64,000 nt of DNA, from assembly GCA_030424545.1 (NCBI GenBank), contig JAUHWL010000005.1:1-64000 (forward strand), written 5' to 3'. The translations under genes and the position numbers were made by a program. How positions within the stretch are numbered: position 1 is the first letter of the stretch; every line of letters begins with the position of its first letter. Below the pieces are notes generated by a model. The model was not told where the DNA came from, searched no databases, and saw only the letters and a list, made by a program, of their open reading frames with translations. Source of the DNA: Bacteroidia bacterium. Lineage in GTDB: Bacteria; Bacteroidota; Bacteroidia; Flavobacteriales; Schleiferiaceae. This document shows, piece after piece, positions 7,651 through 18,479 of the stretch.

Positions 7651-8548
7651 TCCTGTTCTTTTAAAAGAAAGCGTTGATGGCCTCAACATAAACCCTGAAG
7701 GTATTTATGTTGATGTAACTTTTGGCGGTGGTGGGCACTCTAAAGAAATTTTAAGTCGTTTAACCACCGGTCGTTTGTTTGGTTTTGACCAAGACCCCGA
7801 TGCACAAAACAACATTCCAAACCACCCTCAGTTTACGTTTATAAATCAAAATTTTAAACTGTTAAAAGGGCATTTGCGCTTTCACGGCATCAAACAAATA
7901 GATGGCCTCTTGGCTGATTTAGGCGTTTCATCGCACCAGTTTGATGCAGGGCACCGCGGCTTTACGTTTAGAGAAAATGCGGCATTAGACATGCGCATGA
8001 ATCAGGCCGGAAGCAAAACCGCAGCCACCATTATAAACACCTACGAGCCCGAAGAACTGGCCCAAATTTTTAGAATGTATGCCGATTTACCTAACGCTTG
8101 GAAATTGGCAAAAACCATTTGCGCTGCTAGAGATGAGCAACCCATAAACACAACGTGGGAACTTAAGGCGGTGGTAGAAAAACATACGCCTCCGCACCAA
8201 AGCAATAAATTTTTAGCCCAAGTTTTTCAGGCGTTGCGCATAGATGTTAATGATGAGCTAGGCGTATTAAAATCACTTTTAACCCAAAGCATAGAAATTT
8301 TAAAACCCGGTGGAAGGCTAGTTGTTATTGCTTACCACTCACTAGAAGATCGTTTGGTAAAAAACTTTATCCGCGATGGAAAATTTGAAGGCGAAGCCGA
8401 TAAAGATTTTTTCGGCAACAAACTGGTTCCACTAAAAGGCATTACGCGCAAACCCATTGTGCCAACCCAACAAGAAAACGAAAAAAACAATCGCGCCCGC
8501 AGTGCAAAATTGCGTGTTGCAGAACGAACCGAATTAGTGCTGCAATGA
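7637..8548 (+). CDS. rsmH: 16S rRNA (cytosine1402-N4)-methyltransferase RsmH
   Basis: RsmH (MraW) methylates N4 of C1402 in 16S rRNA using S-adenosylmethionine. The 303-aa protein has the N-terminal YHDPVLLKE block, SAM-binding VDVTFGGGGHS, and the conserved GVSSHQFD, RGFTF and AYHSLEDR motifs. It overlaps mraZ upstream and ftsL downstream (4 bp), implying coupled translation. Confidence 0.97.
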   Translation: MSYHDPVLLKESVDGLNINPEGIYVDVTFGGGGHSKEILSRLTTGRLFGFDQDPDAQNNIPNHPQFTFINQNFKLLKGHLRFHGIKQIDGLLADLGVSSHQFDAGHRGFTFRENAALDMRMNQAGSKTAATIINTYEPEELAQIFRMYADLPNAWKLAKTICAARDEQPINTTWELKAVVEKHTPPHQSNKFLAQVFQALRIDVNDELGVLKSLLTQSIEILKPGGRLVVIAYHSLEDRLVKNFIRDGKFEGEADKDFFGNKLVPLKGITRKPIVPTQQENEKNNRARSAKLRVAERTELVLQ

Positions 8549-8865
8549 AAAAAGAAAACAACATAGGAAAGATTTTAGGCGGAGGAATTTTTGGTGATCC
8601 AAGAATTATTAAAGCATTGCCTTTTGCTCTTTTTCTTACGGGCATTGCCATGATTGCAATAAGATGCTCTCATAGTGCCGATAAAAAAGTTGTAGAAATA
8701 AACGAATTGCGCAACGAAATGAAAGAGCTGGAGGCAGAACACAGAGAATCTCAAAACAAGCTAATGGAGCTTGGCATGGAGAGCAAAGTGTTAGAAAAGG
8801 CACAAAAAATAGGACTGGAAGAAAGCAAAACTCCACCAAAGAAAATTGTAATCACAAATGAGTAA
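8545..8865 (+). CDS. ftsL: FtsL-like division protein
   Basis: A 106-aa bitopic membrane protein with one hydrophobic segment (about residues 24-42) followed by a coiled-coil region rich in Glu, Lys and Leu heptads (about 48-92). Sequence similarity in this family is weak, so the call rests on topology, size and position between rsmH and the class B penicillin-binding protein, where ftsL lies in most dcw clusters. It overlaps both neighbours (4 bp with rsmH, 8 bp with ftsI). Confidence 0.82.
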   Translation: MKKENNIGKILGGGIFGDPRIIKALPFALFLTGIAMIAIRCSHSADKKVVEINELRNEMKELEAEHRESQNKLMELGMESKVLEKAQKIGLEESKTPPKKIVITNE

Positions 8866-10834
8866 TACCGACCCTAAATTGAAAAAAAGAATCTTGATTC
8901 TGGCTGTGCCGGTAATCTTGCTTTGCCTTTCTATTTGGGGAAAACTCATATATATATCTACAGTAGAAGGAGAGGTATTGCGTGAGAAATCTAAAAAACT
9001 AGCCATTAAGGAACGTGAAATTTCTGCGAGACGAGGCAATATTTACAGTGCAGATGGCAAACTTTTAGCAACAACCACAACGGTTTACAATATCTATATG
9101 GATCCTGTTGCCCCTAGCCATGAAGATTTTAACGAAAACATTTCTGCGCTAAGCAAAGCCCTCGCCCAAAAATTTAGTTTGCGCAATGCACGCCAGTGGG
9201 AGAATTATTTAAAAAGCAATAGAGATAAAAATGACCGATATGTAGAAATTGCCGAAAAGCAATCCTACACCCAGCTTCAAGCAATAAAAGAGATGCCTCT
9301 TTTTAATCTAGGTAAATACAAAGGCGGGCTCATTGTAGATCAGGTAAACTTTAGGCAAAAACCAACCGAATTAGCGCAAAGACTTATTGGCCATGATTTA
9401 GATGGCGCACAAGCCGGAGTTGAAGGGTACTTTTCAGCTTATTTAGAAGGCCATGCTGGAAAACGAATGATGCAGAAAATTGGCGGTGGTAATTGGAAAC
9501 CATTAAATGATGCCACAGCCGTTGCGCCAGTAGACGGAAAAGATATTTACACAACATTAGACACACGCATACAAGATGCCGCCCACAGAGCTTTATTAAA
9601 ATCTTTAACAAACTATAAAGCAGATCACGGTAGCGTAATTGTTATGGAAGTGGCTACAGGTAGAATTAAAGCCATTGCCAATTTGGGTTTAACCAAAGAA
9701 GGCAACTATGAAGAATTTAGAAATTATGCTGTTTGGGAAAGCACAGAGCCAGGCTCTACCTTTAAACTAGCTTCTTTGCTGGTTGGCTTAGAAGATGGCA
9801 AAATAGATACCGCCCAAATTGTTGATACTGAAAATGGTATATATACCATCCATGACAGAAAAGTAAAAGATAGCAACGTAAAATATGGCCGTGGTGGATA
9901 TGGTAAAATAACTGTTGCAGAGGCCTTTAGAAAGTCTTCGAATACTGGTATTGTTAAAGCTGTATATGCAGCCTACCAAGACAACCCACAAGAATTTGTA
10001 GATCAGCTTTACAACATGGGTTTACATAGCCCAACAGGAATCAGCATTAAAGGCGAAGTTGCGCCTCATATTCCTAAACCTTCAGACAAAAATTGGTCTG
10101 GCATCTCTTTGCCGTGGATGACCTTTGGTTACGGAATTCATTTCACACCCCTGCAAATTCTATCACTTTACAATGCCATAGCCAATGATGGCGTGATGGT
10201 TAAGCCGCAAATTGTTACCCACATTATGCAACATGGCCGTACTATAGAAACGTACCAACCAGAAATTCTCAATGCAAGCATTTGCTCAAAAGAAACGGTA
10301 AAACAACTACAAGCACTGCTTTTAGGTGTTGTAGAAAAAGGTACAGCTACTAATTTAAAATCAGAAAAACTGTCTATGGCAGGTAAAACAGGTACTTCTC
10401 AATTAAATTATTGGAAAAACCCTCACGATTATCAGGCTTCATTTGCGGGATATTTTCCAGCCGAAGACCCAAAATACTCTTGCATTGTTGTTGTAAACAA
10501 ACCCGATTACACCATAGGCTATTATGGGAATACTGTTGCAGGGCCTGTATTTAGAGCCATTGCAGAGGAAGTGTATTTATCGCTACCCGAACCCATTACA
10601 CCAGAAAAAGGACTTTCTGAGTGGACACTTGCTAGCAACGATAAAACCGAAAATTCTTTAAAGAAAAACTACTTACCCAACCTGCAAGGTTTAACGGCAA
10701 TGCAGGCCATAAGTCTATTAGAAAATTACGGTTTAACCGTATCTGTTACCGGGTCTGGCCGCGTAAAATCTCAAGAACCGCCCATTGGTACTGCATTAAG
10801 AAAAAACATGACCGTAAAACTTGCTCTACAATGA
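8858..10834 (+). CDS. ftsI: Division transpeptidase FtsI (PBP3-like) with PASTA domain
   Basis: A class B penicillin-binding protein of 658 aa that cross-links septal peptidoglycan. It has an N-terminal membrane segment (about 11-30), a dimerisation domain beginning with EISARRGNIYSADGK, and a transpeptidase domain with all active-site motifs: S300-T-F-K303, S360-S-N362 and K510-T-G-T513. The last 55 or so residues (LQGLTAMQAISLLENYG onward) form one PASTA domain, common in Bacteroidota but absent from E. coli FtsI. It overlaps murE by 4 bp. Confidence 0.95.
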   Translation: MSNTDPKLKKRILILAVPVILLCLSIWGKLIYISTVEGEVLREKSKKLAIKEREISARRGNIYSADGKLLATTTTVYNIYMDPVAPSHEDFNENISALSKALAQKFSLRNARQWENYLKSNRDKNDRYVEIAEKQSYTQLQAIKEMPLFNLGKYKGGLIVDQVNFRQKPTELAQRLIGHDLDGAQAGVEGYFSAYLEGHAGKRMMQKIGGGNWKPLNDATAVAPVDGKDIYTTLDTRIQDAAHRALLKSLTNYKADHGSVIVMEVATGRIKAIANLGLTKEGNYEEFRNYAVWESTEPGSTFKLASLLVGLEDGKIDTAQIVDTENGIYTIHDRKVKDSNVKYGRGGYGKITVAEAFRKSSNTGIVKAVYAAYQDNPQEFVDQLYNMGLHSPTGISIKGEVAPHIPKPSDKNWSGISLPWMTFGYGIHFTPLQILSLYNAIANDGVMVKPQIVTHIMQHGRTIETYQPEILNASICSKETVKQLQALLLGVVEKGTATNLKSEKLSMAGKTGTSQLNYWKNPHDYQASFAGYFPAEDPKYSCIVVVNKPDYTIGYYGNTVAGPVFRAIAEEVYLSLPEPITPEKGLSEWTLASNDKTENSLKKNYLPNLQGLTAMQAISLLENYGLTVSVTGSGRVKSQEPPIGTALRKNMTVKLALQ

Positions 10835-12288
10835 AATTGCTGCGCGACATACTTTACAAGGTAAGCCTAGACGAAGTTGTAGGCCCCACAAACGTGGCTA
10901 TTAATGCCGTGGCATTTGATTCTAGAAAAGTAGAAAACCATAGCCTGTTTGTGGCGTTACCAGGTACACTTGTAGATGGACACACGTTTATAGACAAAGC
11001 CTTAAAAGCAGGTGCTATTGCCATTATTTGCGAGCATCTGCCCAAAGAAATACTAGAAAACATAACCTACATCAAGGTGCAAAACAGCCACAAAGCACTC
11101 GGTTATGTAGCTGCAAACTTTTACAACAATCCGTCTGCCGAGTTAAAACTTGTGGGCGTTACTGGCACTAACGGCAAAACAACCGTTGCTACTTTGTTGT
11201 ACGAATTGTTTGAGCACCTCGACAAAAAAAGCGGCCTTTTAAGCACCGTAAAAATTAGAATTGGTAAAGAAACATTGCCTGCTACGCATACCACACCAGA
11301 CCAACTCACCACCAATAGGCTTTTGCGCAAAATGGTAGATGCAGGTTGTAAATATGCTTTTATGGAAGTGAGTAGCCACGGTTTAGACCAAGAGCGTGTT
11401 GCTGGTTTGCATTTTGTCGGTGGCGTTTTTACCAACATTACGCACGATCATTTAGACTACCACAAAATATTTAGCAACTACATACGCACCAAGAAAAAAC
11501 TGTTTGATTCATTGCCATCTACAGCATTTGCATTGCTAAACGCAGACGATAAAAACCACGTAGTAATGACGGAGCACACCAAAGCCAAAGTACTTACGTA
11601 CGGTTTGAGAAATCCGTCTGACTACAAAACAAAAATTATAGAAAGCCAGATTGATGGCATGCTTTTGAAAATTAACGAGCATGAATTTTGGACACGGTTA
11701 ATTGGTGGGTTTAACGCCTATAACGTTACCGCGGTTTATGCCGTGGCCACATTGTTGGGGCTAGAAAATTTGCAAACGCTAACCACCTTAAGCACCATGA
11801 ATGCCGTTCAAGGCCGGTTTGAATACATAAAAACCAAAAACGGCAAACTTGGTATTGTTGATTACGCTCATACCCCAGATGCACTTAAAAATGTGCTTCA
11901 AACCATTGCCGAAGTAAACAGTGGCCAAGGGCAAGTTATTACCGTAGTTGGATGCGGTGGCGATAGAGACAAAACCAAACGACCAGAAATGGCGCGCATT
12001 GCCGCAGAAAAAAGCAACAAAATTCTGCTTACCTCAGATAACCCCAGAACAGAAAATCCTGAAGAAATATTAAACGATATGGAAGCCGGATTAGACCCTG
12101 TACAAAAAAACAAAGCGCTGCGCATTGCCGATAGAGCTCAAGCCATAAAAGCCGCTTGCCAACTCGCCCAAGATGGAGACATCATTTTGGTGGCCGGCAA
12201 AGGCCACGAAACATATCAAGAAGTTAACGGTGTAAGATTGCCATTTTCTGACATGGAACACCTACTAGAACATTTAAACCAGGAATAA
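10831..12288 (+). CDS. murE: UDP-MurNAc-L-Ala-D-Glu:meso-diaminopimelate ligase MurE
   Basis: Adds the third amino acid of the peptidoglycan stem. The 485-aa protein has the Mur ligase P-loop [10 protein letters not shown], the [10 protein letters not shown] block and the C-terminal substrate motif DNPR in [17 protein letters not shown] is the signature for meso-diaminopimelate rather than lysine. It overlaps ftsI by 4 bp and ends 4 bp before mraY. Confidence 0.96.
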   Translation: MKLLRDILYKVSLDEVVGPTNVAINAVAFDSRKVENHSLFVALPGTLVDGHTFIDKALKAGAIAIICEHLPKEILENITYIKVQNSHKALGYVAANFYNNPSAELKLVGVTGTNGKTTVATLLYELFEHLDKKSGLLSTVKIRIGKETLPATHTTPDQLTTNRLLRKMVDAGCKYAFMEVSSHGLDQERVAGLHFVGGVFTNITHDHLDYHKIFSNYIRTKKKLFDSLPSTAFALLNADDKNHVVMTEHTKAKVLTYGLRNPSDYKTKIIESQIDGMLLKINEHEFWTRLIGGFNAYNVTAVYAVATLLGLENLQTLTTLSTMNAVQGRFEYIKTKNGKLGIVDYAHTPDALKNVLQTIAEVNSGQGQVITVVGCGGDRDKTKRPEMARIAAEKSNKILLTSDNPRTENPEEILNDMEAGLDPVQKNKALRIADRAQAIKAACQLAQDGDIILVAGKGHETYQEVNGVRLPFSDMEHLLEHLNQE

Positions 12289-12292
12289 AAAC

Positions 12293-13531
12293 ATGCTGTA
12301 TTATCTATTTACATATTTAGACCAAGCCTTTGATTTTCCAGGTGCCGGAGTGTTTCAATACATATCATTTCGTTCTGCAATGGCTATTGTTACCTCGTTA
12401 TTTATCACCTTAATTATTGGCAAACGCCTAATAAATAAGTTGCACAAACTACAAATTGGCGAAAGTGTTAGAGACTTAGGCTTAGAAGGACAAAATCAAA
12501 AAGCAGGCACTCCCACCATGGGCGGATTAATTATTCTGGCTGGTATTTTGGTGCCTACACTACTGTTTGCCAAACTAAACAACATCTACGTAATTACCTT
12601 AATTATTACCACCGTATGGATGGGTACCATTGGTTTTTTAGACGATTACATCAAAGTATTTAAGAAAAACAAAGAGGGGCTTCGTGGAAAATTTAAAGTG
12701 ATGGGCCAAGTAGGGTTAGGCATTATTGTGGGCGCCATTTTCTACTTCCACCCCAATGTGGTGATCAAAGAAAAAGTAAATGTATCAGCTCAAGAAATTG
12801 CCATTTGGGGCGAAAATACATCTACATCATCGCAGTTTGACGAAGCGCAAAAAAGTACAAAAACCACCATTCCTTTTTTAAAAGGCAACGAGTTTGACTA
12901 TGCCAAATTAATCGATTGGATTCACCCAGACCTTAAAAACTACACGTGGATTCTGTATATCGGCATTGTTATTTTCATCATTACCGCAGTGAGCAATGGC
13001 GCCAATTTAACCGATGGTTTAGATGGGCTCGCCACCGGAACATCGGCCATTGTTGTGGTGGCCTTGGCGGTATTGGCTTACGTTTCTGGCTCCATCATTT
13101 TTGCCGATTACCTTGATGTAATGTACATACCAGAAAGTGGCGAAATGGTTGTATTTGCCTCTGCCTTTATTGGTGCTTGCATTGGGTTTTTGTGGTACAA
13201 CTCTTATCCCGCGCAAGTGTTTATGGGCGATACAGGCAGTCTTGCCATAGGTGCCATTATAGCTGTTTTGGCCATTGCTGTTCGCAAAGAATTACTCATC
13301 CCCATTTTGTGCGGTGTGTTTTTAGCCGAAAACTTCTCGGTGATTTTACAAGTGGGTTACTTCAAGTTTACCAAGAAAAAATATGGCGAAGGACGCAGGA
13401 TTTTCCTCATGGCTCCGCTGCATCATCACTACCAAAAAAAGGGTTACAACGAAGTAAAAATTGTAACACGCTTCTGGATTATTAGCATCATGCTAGCCGT
13501 ATTAGCCATTATAACCTTAAAATTAAGATGA
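12293..13531 (+). CDS. mraY: Phospho-MurNAc-pentapeptide transferase MraY
   Basis: Forms lipid I on undecaprenyl phosphate. This 412-aa polytopic membrane protein shows [26 protein letters not shown] and the C-terminal [10 protein letters not shown] catalytic blocks. It is about 50 residues longer than E. coli MraY; the extra material is a polar insertion around residues 160-210 between membrane segments, as I recall for Bacteroidota homologues. It overlaps murD by 4 bp. Confidence 0.96.
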   Translation: MLYYLFTYLDQAFDFPGAGVFQYISFRSAMAIVTSLFITLIIGKRLINKLHKLQIGESVRDLGLEGQNQKAGTPTMGGLIILAGILVPTLLFAKLNNIYVITLIITTVWMGTIGFLDDYIKVFKKNKEGLRGKFKVMGQVGLGIIVGAIFYFHPNVVIKEKVNVSAQEIAIWGENTSTSSQFDEAQKSTKTTIPFLKGNEFDYAKLIDWIHPDLKNYTWILYIGIVIFIITAVSNGANLTDGLDGLATGTSAIVVVALAVLAYVSGSIIFADYLDVMYIPESGEMVVFASAFIGACIGFLWYNSYPAQVFMGDTGSLAIGAIIAVLAIAVRKELLIPILCGVFLAENFSVILQVGYFKFTKKKYGEGRRIFLMAPLHHHYQKKGYNEVKIVTRFWIISIMLAVLAIITLKLR

Positions 13532-14868
13532 TAGCAGGCGTTAAAAATATTGCCATTCTTGGTGCTGCAGAAAGTGGCATTGGCGCTGCTTTGCTGGCCG
13601 TTAAAAAAGGGTACATACCTTTTGTTAGCGATGCCGGTAAAATTAGCGATGCCAACAAAGACATTTTAAACAGCCACAACATTAGCTGGGAAGAAGGCAC
13701 ACATAGCACAAATAAAATTCTGAGCTGCGATTTAGCTATTAAAAGCCCCGGCATACCCGATAAAGCTCCTTTGGTACAAGCGCTTATTAATAACAACATC
13801 AAGGTGATTTCTGAAATAGAGTTTGGCTATTTGCACACCAATGCTAAAATTGTTGCCATTACCGGCAGCAATGGCAAAACAACCACAACCCTGCTAACTT
13901 ACCACATACTTAAAAATGCTGGGCTTGATGTAGCGGTTGCAGGTAACGTAGGCTTCAGCTTTGCCAGGCAAGTTGCTAATCAAGATCGCGACTATTTTGT
14001 GTTAGAAGTAAGCAGTTTTCAGCTAGACGGGTGTTTTGAGTTTGCACCAGACATCGCCATTCTTACCAACATTACCCCAGACCATTTAGACCGATACGAT
14101 TACAAACTAGAAAATTACATCGCCAGTAAGTTTAGAATTACGGCCAAACAAAACGCGCAGCAACATTTTATTTATTGCGCAGACGACCCCATTACAACAA
14201 ACAGCCTGCCTCAAGTTAATATAGCTGCGCAGCAACACACGCTCTCACTCCATCCGCAAAATCAAGGTGGATTTATAGATAAAAACGGAACAATAACAAT
14301 TACCATAAACAGCGATACAATGAACATAGACGAACTTGCCTTGCAAGGAAAACACAACGTATACAACAGCATGGCTGCAGGTTTGGCCAGCCGATTGTTA
14401 AAAATTAGAAAAGACACCGTACGCGAAAGTCTTTCTGATTTTGAAGGATTAGAACATAGACTTGAGCCCGTACTAGAAATACACGGCATTGAGTTTATTA
14501 ACGATAGCAAAGCCACAAACGTAAACAGCACCTATTATGCCTTAGAAAGCATGAAGAAAAAAGCAGTTTGGATTGTTGGCGGAGTAGATAAAGGAAATGA
14601 CTATAGCCAGCTGATTGAGCTTGTAAAAACCAAAGTAAAAGCAATTATCTGTTTGGGTAAGGACAACCAGAAGATTCATGACGAATTTGAAGCGTTGGTT
14701 GACCTTATTGTAGACACAGACAATATGGAAGATGCCGTACGTAGCGCATACGCAGTTGGCCGCAAGGGCGATGCTGTCCTACTATCTCCAGCATGTGCCA
14801 GCTTTGATTTGTTTAAGAGCTATGAGGACAGAGGAAATCAATTTAAAGAGCAAGTACGTAGACTTTGA
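13528..14868 (+). CDS. murD: UDP-MurNAc-L-alanine:D-glutamate ligase MurD
   Basis: Adds D-glutamate to UDP-MurNAc-Ala. The 446-aa protein has an N-terminal Rossmann-like domain, the P-loop [23 protein letters not shown] and a C-terminal domain with [19 protein letters not shown], a MurD signature. The ATG at 13528 overlaps the mraY stop and the TGA at 14866 overlaps the TTG start of ftsW (TTGA). Confidence 0.96.
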   Translation: MIAGVKNIAILGAAESGIGAALLAVKKGYIPFVSDAGKISDANKDILNSHNISWEEGTHSTNKILSCDLAIKSPGIPDKAPLVQALINNNIKVISEIEFGYLHTNAKIVAITGSNGKTTTTLLTYHILKNAGLDVAVAGNVGFSFARQVANQDRDYFVLEVSSFQLDGCFEFAPDIAILTNITPDHLDRYDYKLENYIASKFRITAKQNAQQHFIYCADDPITTNSLPQVNIAAQQHTLSLHPQNQGGFIDKNGTITITINSDTMNIDELALQGKHNVYNSMAAGLASRLLKIRKDTVRESLSDFEGLEHRLEPVLEIHGIEFINDSKATNVNSTYYALESMKKKAVWIVGGVDKGNDYSQLIELVKTKVKAIICLGKDNQKIHDEFEALVDLIVDTDNMEDAVRSAYAVGRKGDAVLLSPACASFDLFKSYEDRGNQFKEQVRRL

Positions 14869-16058
14869 GCGAAAAGTTTAACATAAAATTCGAAGGTGAT
14901 AAATCGCTTTGGGTAATTGCTGGGATCTTGGCTATTGCAAGCATCATGCCTGTATATAGCGCAAGTAGTAATCTCACGTTTTCGCATGGTGGCTCATCGC
15001 CTATGGGTTATTTAATTAAGCATATTATTACGCTCGGCAGCGGATTTTTAATCATGTATTTTTTACATAAGGTAAACTACCGCTACTTCGCGCCATTTGC
15101 TGTTATGGCCATGCCTTTTGTTCTAATCTTGCTTATCTATACGTTGGCACAAGGCACAACCATGGGCAATGCAAATGCATCTCGTTGGATAACGTTGCCC
15201 GTTGTTGGATTTACGTTTCAATCATCGGCATTGGCAAGTTTGGTGCTCATGATTTTTTTGGCTCGCCATTTGGCCAAACAACAAACCCCCATTACATCAT
15301 TAAAACAAATGTGGCTGCCGTTGTTGCTACCTATTGGAGCCGTTTGTGCCCTCATACTACCGGCAAACTTTAGCACAACGGCCATTGTGTTTGCCATGTC
15401 TATGGCCATTATGTTTATAGGCGGTGTACACTGGAAACCCTTATTACAAATTATTGGCCTTGGCATTGCCGGGCTCGCGCTGTTTATTGTCATTGTAATG
15501 GCGTTTCCAAACATTAGCAATCGCGTAAGTACGTGGCAAGCACGAATAGAAAACTTTGCTAGCGGAAGTGTTGAAGAAAACTACCAAGTAGACAAAGCCA
15601 AAATGGCCATTGCACAAGGTCAGGTAATTGGTCTTGGACCTGGTAAAAGTGTTCAGAAAAGCTTTTTACCGCAATCTAATTCAGATTTTATCTACGCCAT
15701 TATTGTAGAAGAGTTCGGGTTGGTTGGTGGCACAGCGGTTATCTTTTTATATGCCATGCTCTTTGTGCGCATCATTAGAATCGCAATAAAATCACCCAAT
15801 ACATACGGCACACTCATAACCATTGCAGCCGGCATGGGCATCATCATACAAGCTTTAATAAATATGGGTGTGGCCGTAAATATTTTTCCAGTAACGGGGC
15901 AAACGTTACCCTTGGTAAGCTCTGGCGGAACATCTATTTGGATGACCTGCACTGCCCTAGGAATTATTCTTAGCGCAAGCCAAGCTACGCAAACCAAAGA
16001 GGCCGATACAACAAGTAAAACTCAAGAATCAAAAATAGAAGATGCAGCAACAGCGTAA
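14865..16058 (+). CDS. ftsW: SEDS-family septal glycosyltransferase FtsW
   Basis: FtsW polymerises septal glycan strands with FtsI. The 397-aa protein has about ten membrane segments and the SEDS motifs GLGPGKSVQKSFLPQSNSD and the C-terminal LPLVSSGGTS. The start is TTG at 14865, overlapping the murD stop as TTGA; no better ATG precedes the first membrane segment. The 3' end overlaps murG by 17 bp. Confidence 0.94.
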   Translation: MSEKFNIKFEGDKSLWVIAGILAIASIMPVYSASSNLTFSHGGSSPMGYLIKHIITLGSGFLIMYFLHKVNYRYFAPFAVMAMPFVLILLIYTLAQGTTMGNANASRWITLPVVGFTFQSSALASLVLMIFLARHLAKQQTPITSLKQMWLPLLLPIGAVCALILPANFSTTAIVFAMSMAIMFIGGVHWKPLLQIIGLGIAGLALFIVIVMAFPNISNRVSTWQARIENFASGSVEENYQVDKAKMAIAQGQVIGLGPGKSVQKSFLPQSNSDFIYAIIVEEFGLVGGTAVIFLYAMLFVRIIRIAIKSPNTYGTLITIAAGMGIIIQALINMGVAVNIFPVTGQTLPLVSSGGTSIWMTCTALGIILSASQATQTKEADTTSKTQESKIEDAATA

Positions 16059-17136
16059 ATATAAATTCATACTAAGCGGTGGCGGTACCGGAGGGCATAT
16101 CTTCCCTGCACTTGCTATTGCCGATGAATTAAAAAAACAATTTCCTGATGCACGCATTCATTTTGTTGGCGCACTTGGCCGCATGGAAATGGAACGCATT
16201 CCCAACCACGGCTATACCATTACAGGTTTACCCATTACGGGAATCAACCGTCAGCAAAAACTTAAAAACATTTGGTTTCCATTTAAGCTTGCAAAAAGCA
16301 TTGCCATTTGCAGGTTCTTGCTAAAAGACAGAAAACCAGATGCTGTAATTGGTACCGGTGGTTTTGCCAGCGGACCATTGCTATGGCAAGCACAACAAAG
16401 AAAAATACCAACCATTATACAAGAGCAAAACTCTTATCCGGGCATTACCAACAAGCTTTTGGGCAAAAAAGCAAAATCTATTTGCGTTGCCTATGATGGA
16501 TTAGAAAAGTGGTTTACAAAAGATAAAATTGCCAAAACGGGCAATCCTATTAGAGCCAACGTGCTAGAGCCTTTAAAAAGCAGAGAAGCTGCTATTGCAG
16601 AGTTTAACTTAAACCCCGAAAAGCCGTGCATTTTAATTTTAGGAGGAAGTTTGGGCGCACGAGCTATAAATGCTTCTGTGGCTAAAAACCTTGATACATT
16701 AACCAAAAGCGGAGCTCAAATTATTTGGCAATGCGGCAAGTTGTACGAAACAGAATATGCGCCTCTCGCTAATAAAAATGTAAAAGTAAGCGCCTTTATA
16801 GACGATATGAATTTAGCGTACGCGGCCGCAGACATTATTGTTTCGCGCGCTGGAGCAGGAACCATAAGCGAGCTTTGCGTAGTAGGCAAGCCTACCATTT
16901 TGGTGCCCAGCCCAAATGTGGCAGAAGATCATCAAACCCACAACGCCAAGGCTTTGGTAAAAGAGGATGCAACCATCTTGTTGCCCGAGCAACAATTAAA
17001 CGAACTAGCAGATACCATACAATCTGTATTAGAAGATAAAACGCTAAGCGAAAAGCTTGGCATCAACATAAAAAGACTGGCATTACCAGATGCAACACAA
17101 AGCATTGTTTCACAAATAATAAAACAACTCCATTGA
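16042..17136 (+). CDS. murG: Lipid II-forming GlcNAc transferase MurG
   Basis: MurG transfers GlcNAc from UDP-GlcNAc to lipid I. The 364-aa GT-B enzyme shows the glycine-rich GGGTGGHIFPALA near the N-terminus, GTGGFASGP, ILGGSLGARAIN, and the donor-site block SRAGAGTISEL. It overlaps ftsW (17 bp) and murC (4 bp). Confidence 0.97.
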   Translation: MQQQRKYKFILSGGGTGGHIFPALAIADELKKQFPDARIHFVGALGRMEMERIPNHGYTITGLPITGINRQQKLKNIWFPFKLAKSIAICRFLLKDRKPDAVIGTGGFASGPLLWQAQQRKIPTIIQEQNSYPGITNKLLGKKAKSICVAYDGLEKWFTKDKIAKTGNPIRANVLEPLKSREAAIAEFNLNPEKPCILILGGSLGARAINASVAKNLDTLTKSGAQIIWQCGKLYETEYAPLANKNVKVSAFIDDMNLAYAAADIIVSRAGAGTISELCVVGKPTILVPSPNVAEDHQTHNAKALVKEDATILLPEQQLNELADTIQSVLEDKTLSEKLGINIKRLALPDATQSIVSQIIKQLH

Positions 17137-18479
17137 ATTTAGCGAAATACAAATACATCTATTTTGTGGGGATTGGCGGCATTGGCATGAGCGGCTTAGC
17201 GCGCTATTTTGCCAGCCGTAATTGCAGTGTTGCAGGCTATGATAAAATGCCGACTAACCTAACCAAAGCCTTGGTAAAAGAAGGCATATCGGTTCATTAT
17301 ACAGACGGTATAAATCAAATTCCGTATGATTTTAAGCGTATAGAAAGTACTTTGGTGGTTTATACGCCCGCTATACCCGATAGTTGCGAGGAACTCATTT
17401 ATTTTAAAAGCAATGGGTTTGATGTATTTAAGCGTGCCCAAGTATTGGCGGCCATAGCCAACCACGGAAAAAACATAGCCGTTGCCGGCACTCATGGCAA
17501 AACTACTACCAGCAGTTTAATTGCTCATATTCTTAATCAAGACCAGAATTATGCATCTGCATTTTTAGGCGGAATTGCCAAAAACTTTCAATCTAATTTT
17601 GTTGCTGGCAGTAGCGATACCATTGTTTTAGAGGCCGATGAGTTTGATCGCTCATTTCATTTTCTGGCACCCGATATGGCGCTCATCACCTCCATGGATG
17701 CAGATCATTTAGACATTTATGGAACCGCTTCTAAAATTACCGATGCCTTTGTAGATTTTGCCAGTCGTGTAAAAGAAAACGGCAAACTTGTGGTAAACAA
17801 AAGCTTACCGCTAGAGGGCATTACATACGGCCTCACTCCTACAGCCGATTATTATGCAGACCAAATTGAAATTAAAAACGGTAAGTACCATTTTACGCTT
17901 TACGGCAAAAACGAAATTAAAGCAGAATTAAGCTCTGGATTACCCGGTCGCCACAACGTAGAAAATGCTGTTGGCGCTGCGGCAATTTGTTTAGAATACG
18001 GATTATCGCTAGCCAAAGTTGTAAACGGAATTCAAACGTTTACAGGGGTAAATCGCAGGTTTGATGTGCAAGTAAAAACATCAACACATATATACATTGA
18101 TGATTATGCACATCACCCCAAAGAAATTGAAGCCTTCTTACTTTCTGTGAAAGAAATGTACCCGGATAAAAAAATAACAGCCATTTTTCAGCCTCATCTC
18201 TATACAAGAACCAGAGATTTTGCCAAAGGTTTTGCCACAGCTCTTGGCCTAGCAGACAAACTTATACTATTAGACATATACCCAGCAAGAGAACTCCCGC
18301 TACCAGGCGTAACATCAACATGGCTAATTGCCAAAGTGGCTTTAGAAAACAAAAAACTATTGTCAACAAAAGAAGTACTGCGTTGGGTAGAACATGACAA
18401 ACCAGAGCTTTTAGTAACACTTGGTGCAGGAGATATAGACAAATTAGTAGAACCTATAAAGCAAATTTTAGCAGAATGA
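17133..18479 (+). CDS. murC: UDP-MurNAc:L-alanine ligase MurC
   Basis: Adds the first stem residue, L-alanine. The 448-aa enzyme has the N-terminal GIGGIGMSGLA motif, P-loop AGTHGKTTTSS, EADEFDRSF and DDYAHHPKEI. The start is TTG at 17133, overlapping the murG stop as TTGA like ftsW; the product would begin MNLAKYKYIYFVGIGG, which fits the family. It overlaps ftsQ by 4 bp. Confidence 0.96.
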   Translation: MNLAKYKYIYFVGIGGIGMSGLARYFASRNCSVAGYDKMPTNLTKALVKEGISVHYTDGINQIPYDFKRIESTLVVYTPAIPDSCEELIYFKSNGFDVFKRAQVLAAIANHGKNIAVAGTHGKTTTSSLIAHILNQDQNYASAFLGGIAKNFQSNFVAGSSDTIVLEADEFDRSFHFLAPDMALITSMDADHLDIYGTASKITDAFVDFASRVKENGKLVVNKSLPLEGITYGLTPTADYYADQIEIKNGKYHFTLYGKNEIKAELSSGLPGRHNVENAVGAAAICLEYGLSLAKVVNGIQTFTGVNRRFDVQVKTSTHIYIDDYAHHPKEIEAFLLSVKEMYPDKKITAIFQPHLYTRTRDFAKGFATALGLADKLILLDIYPARELPLPGVTSTWLIAKVALENKKLLSTKEVLRWVEHDKPELLVTLGAGDIDKLVEPIKQILAE

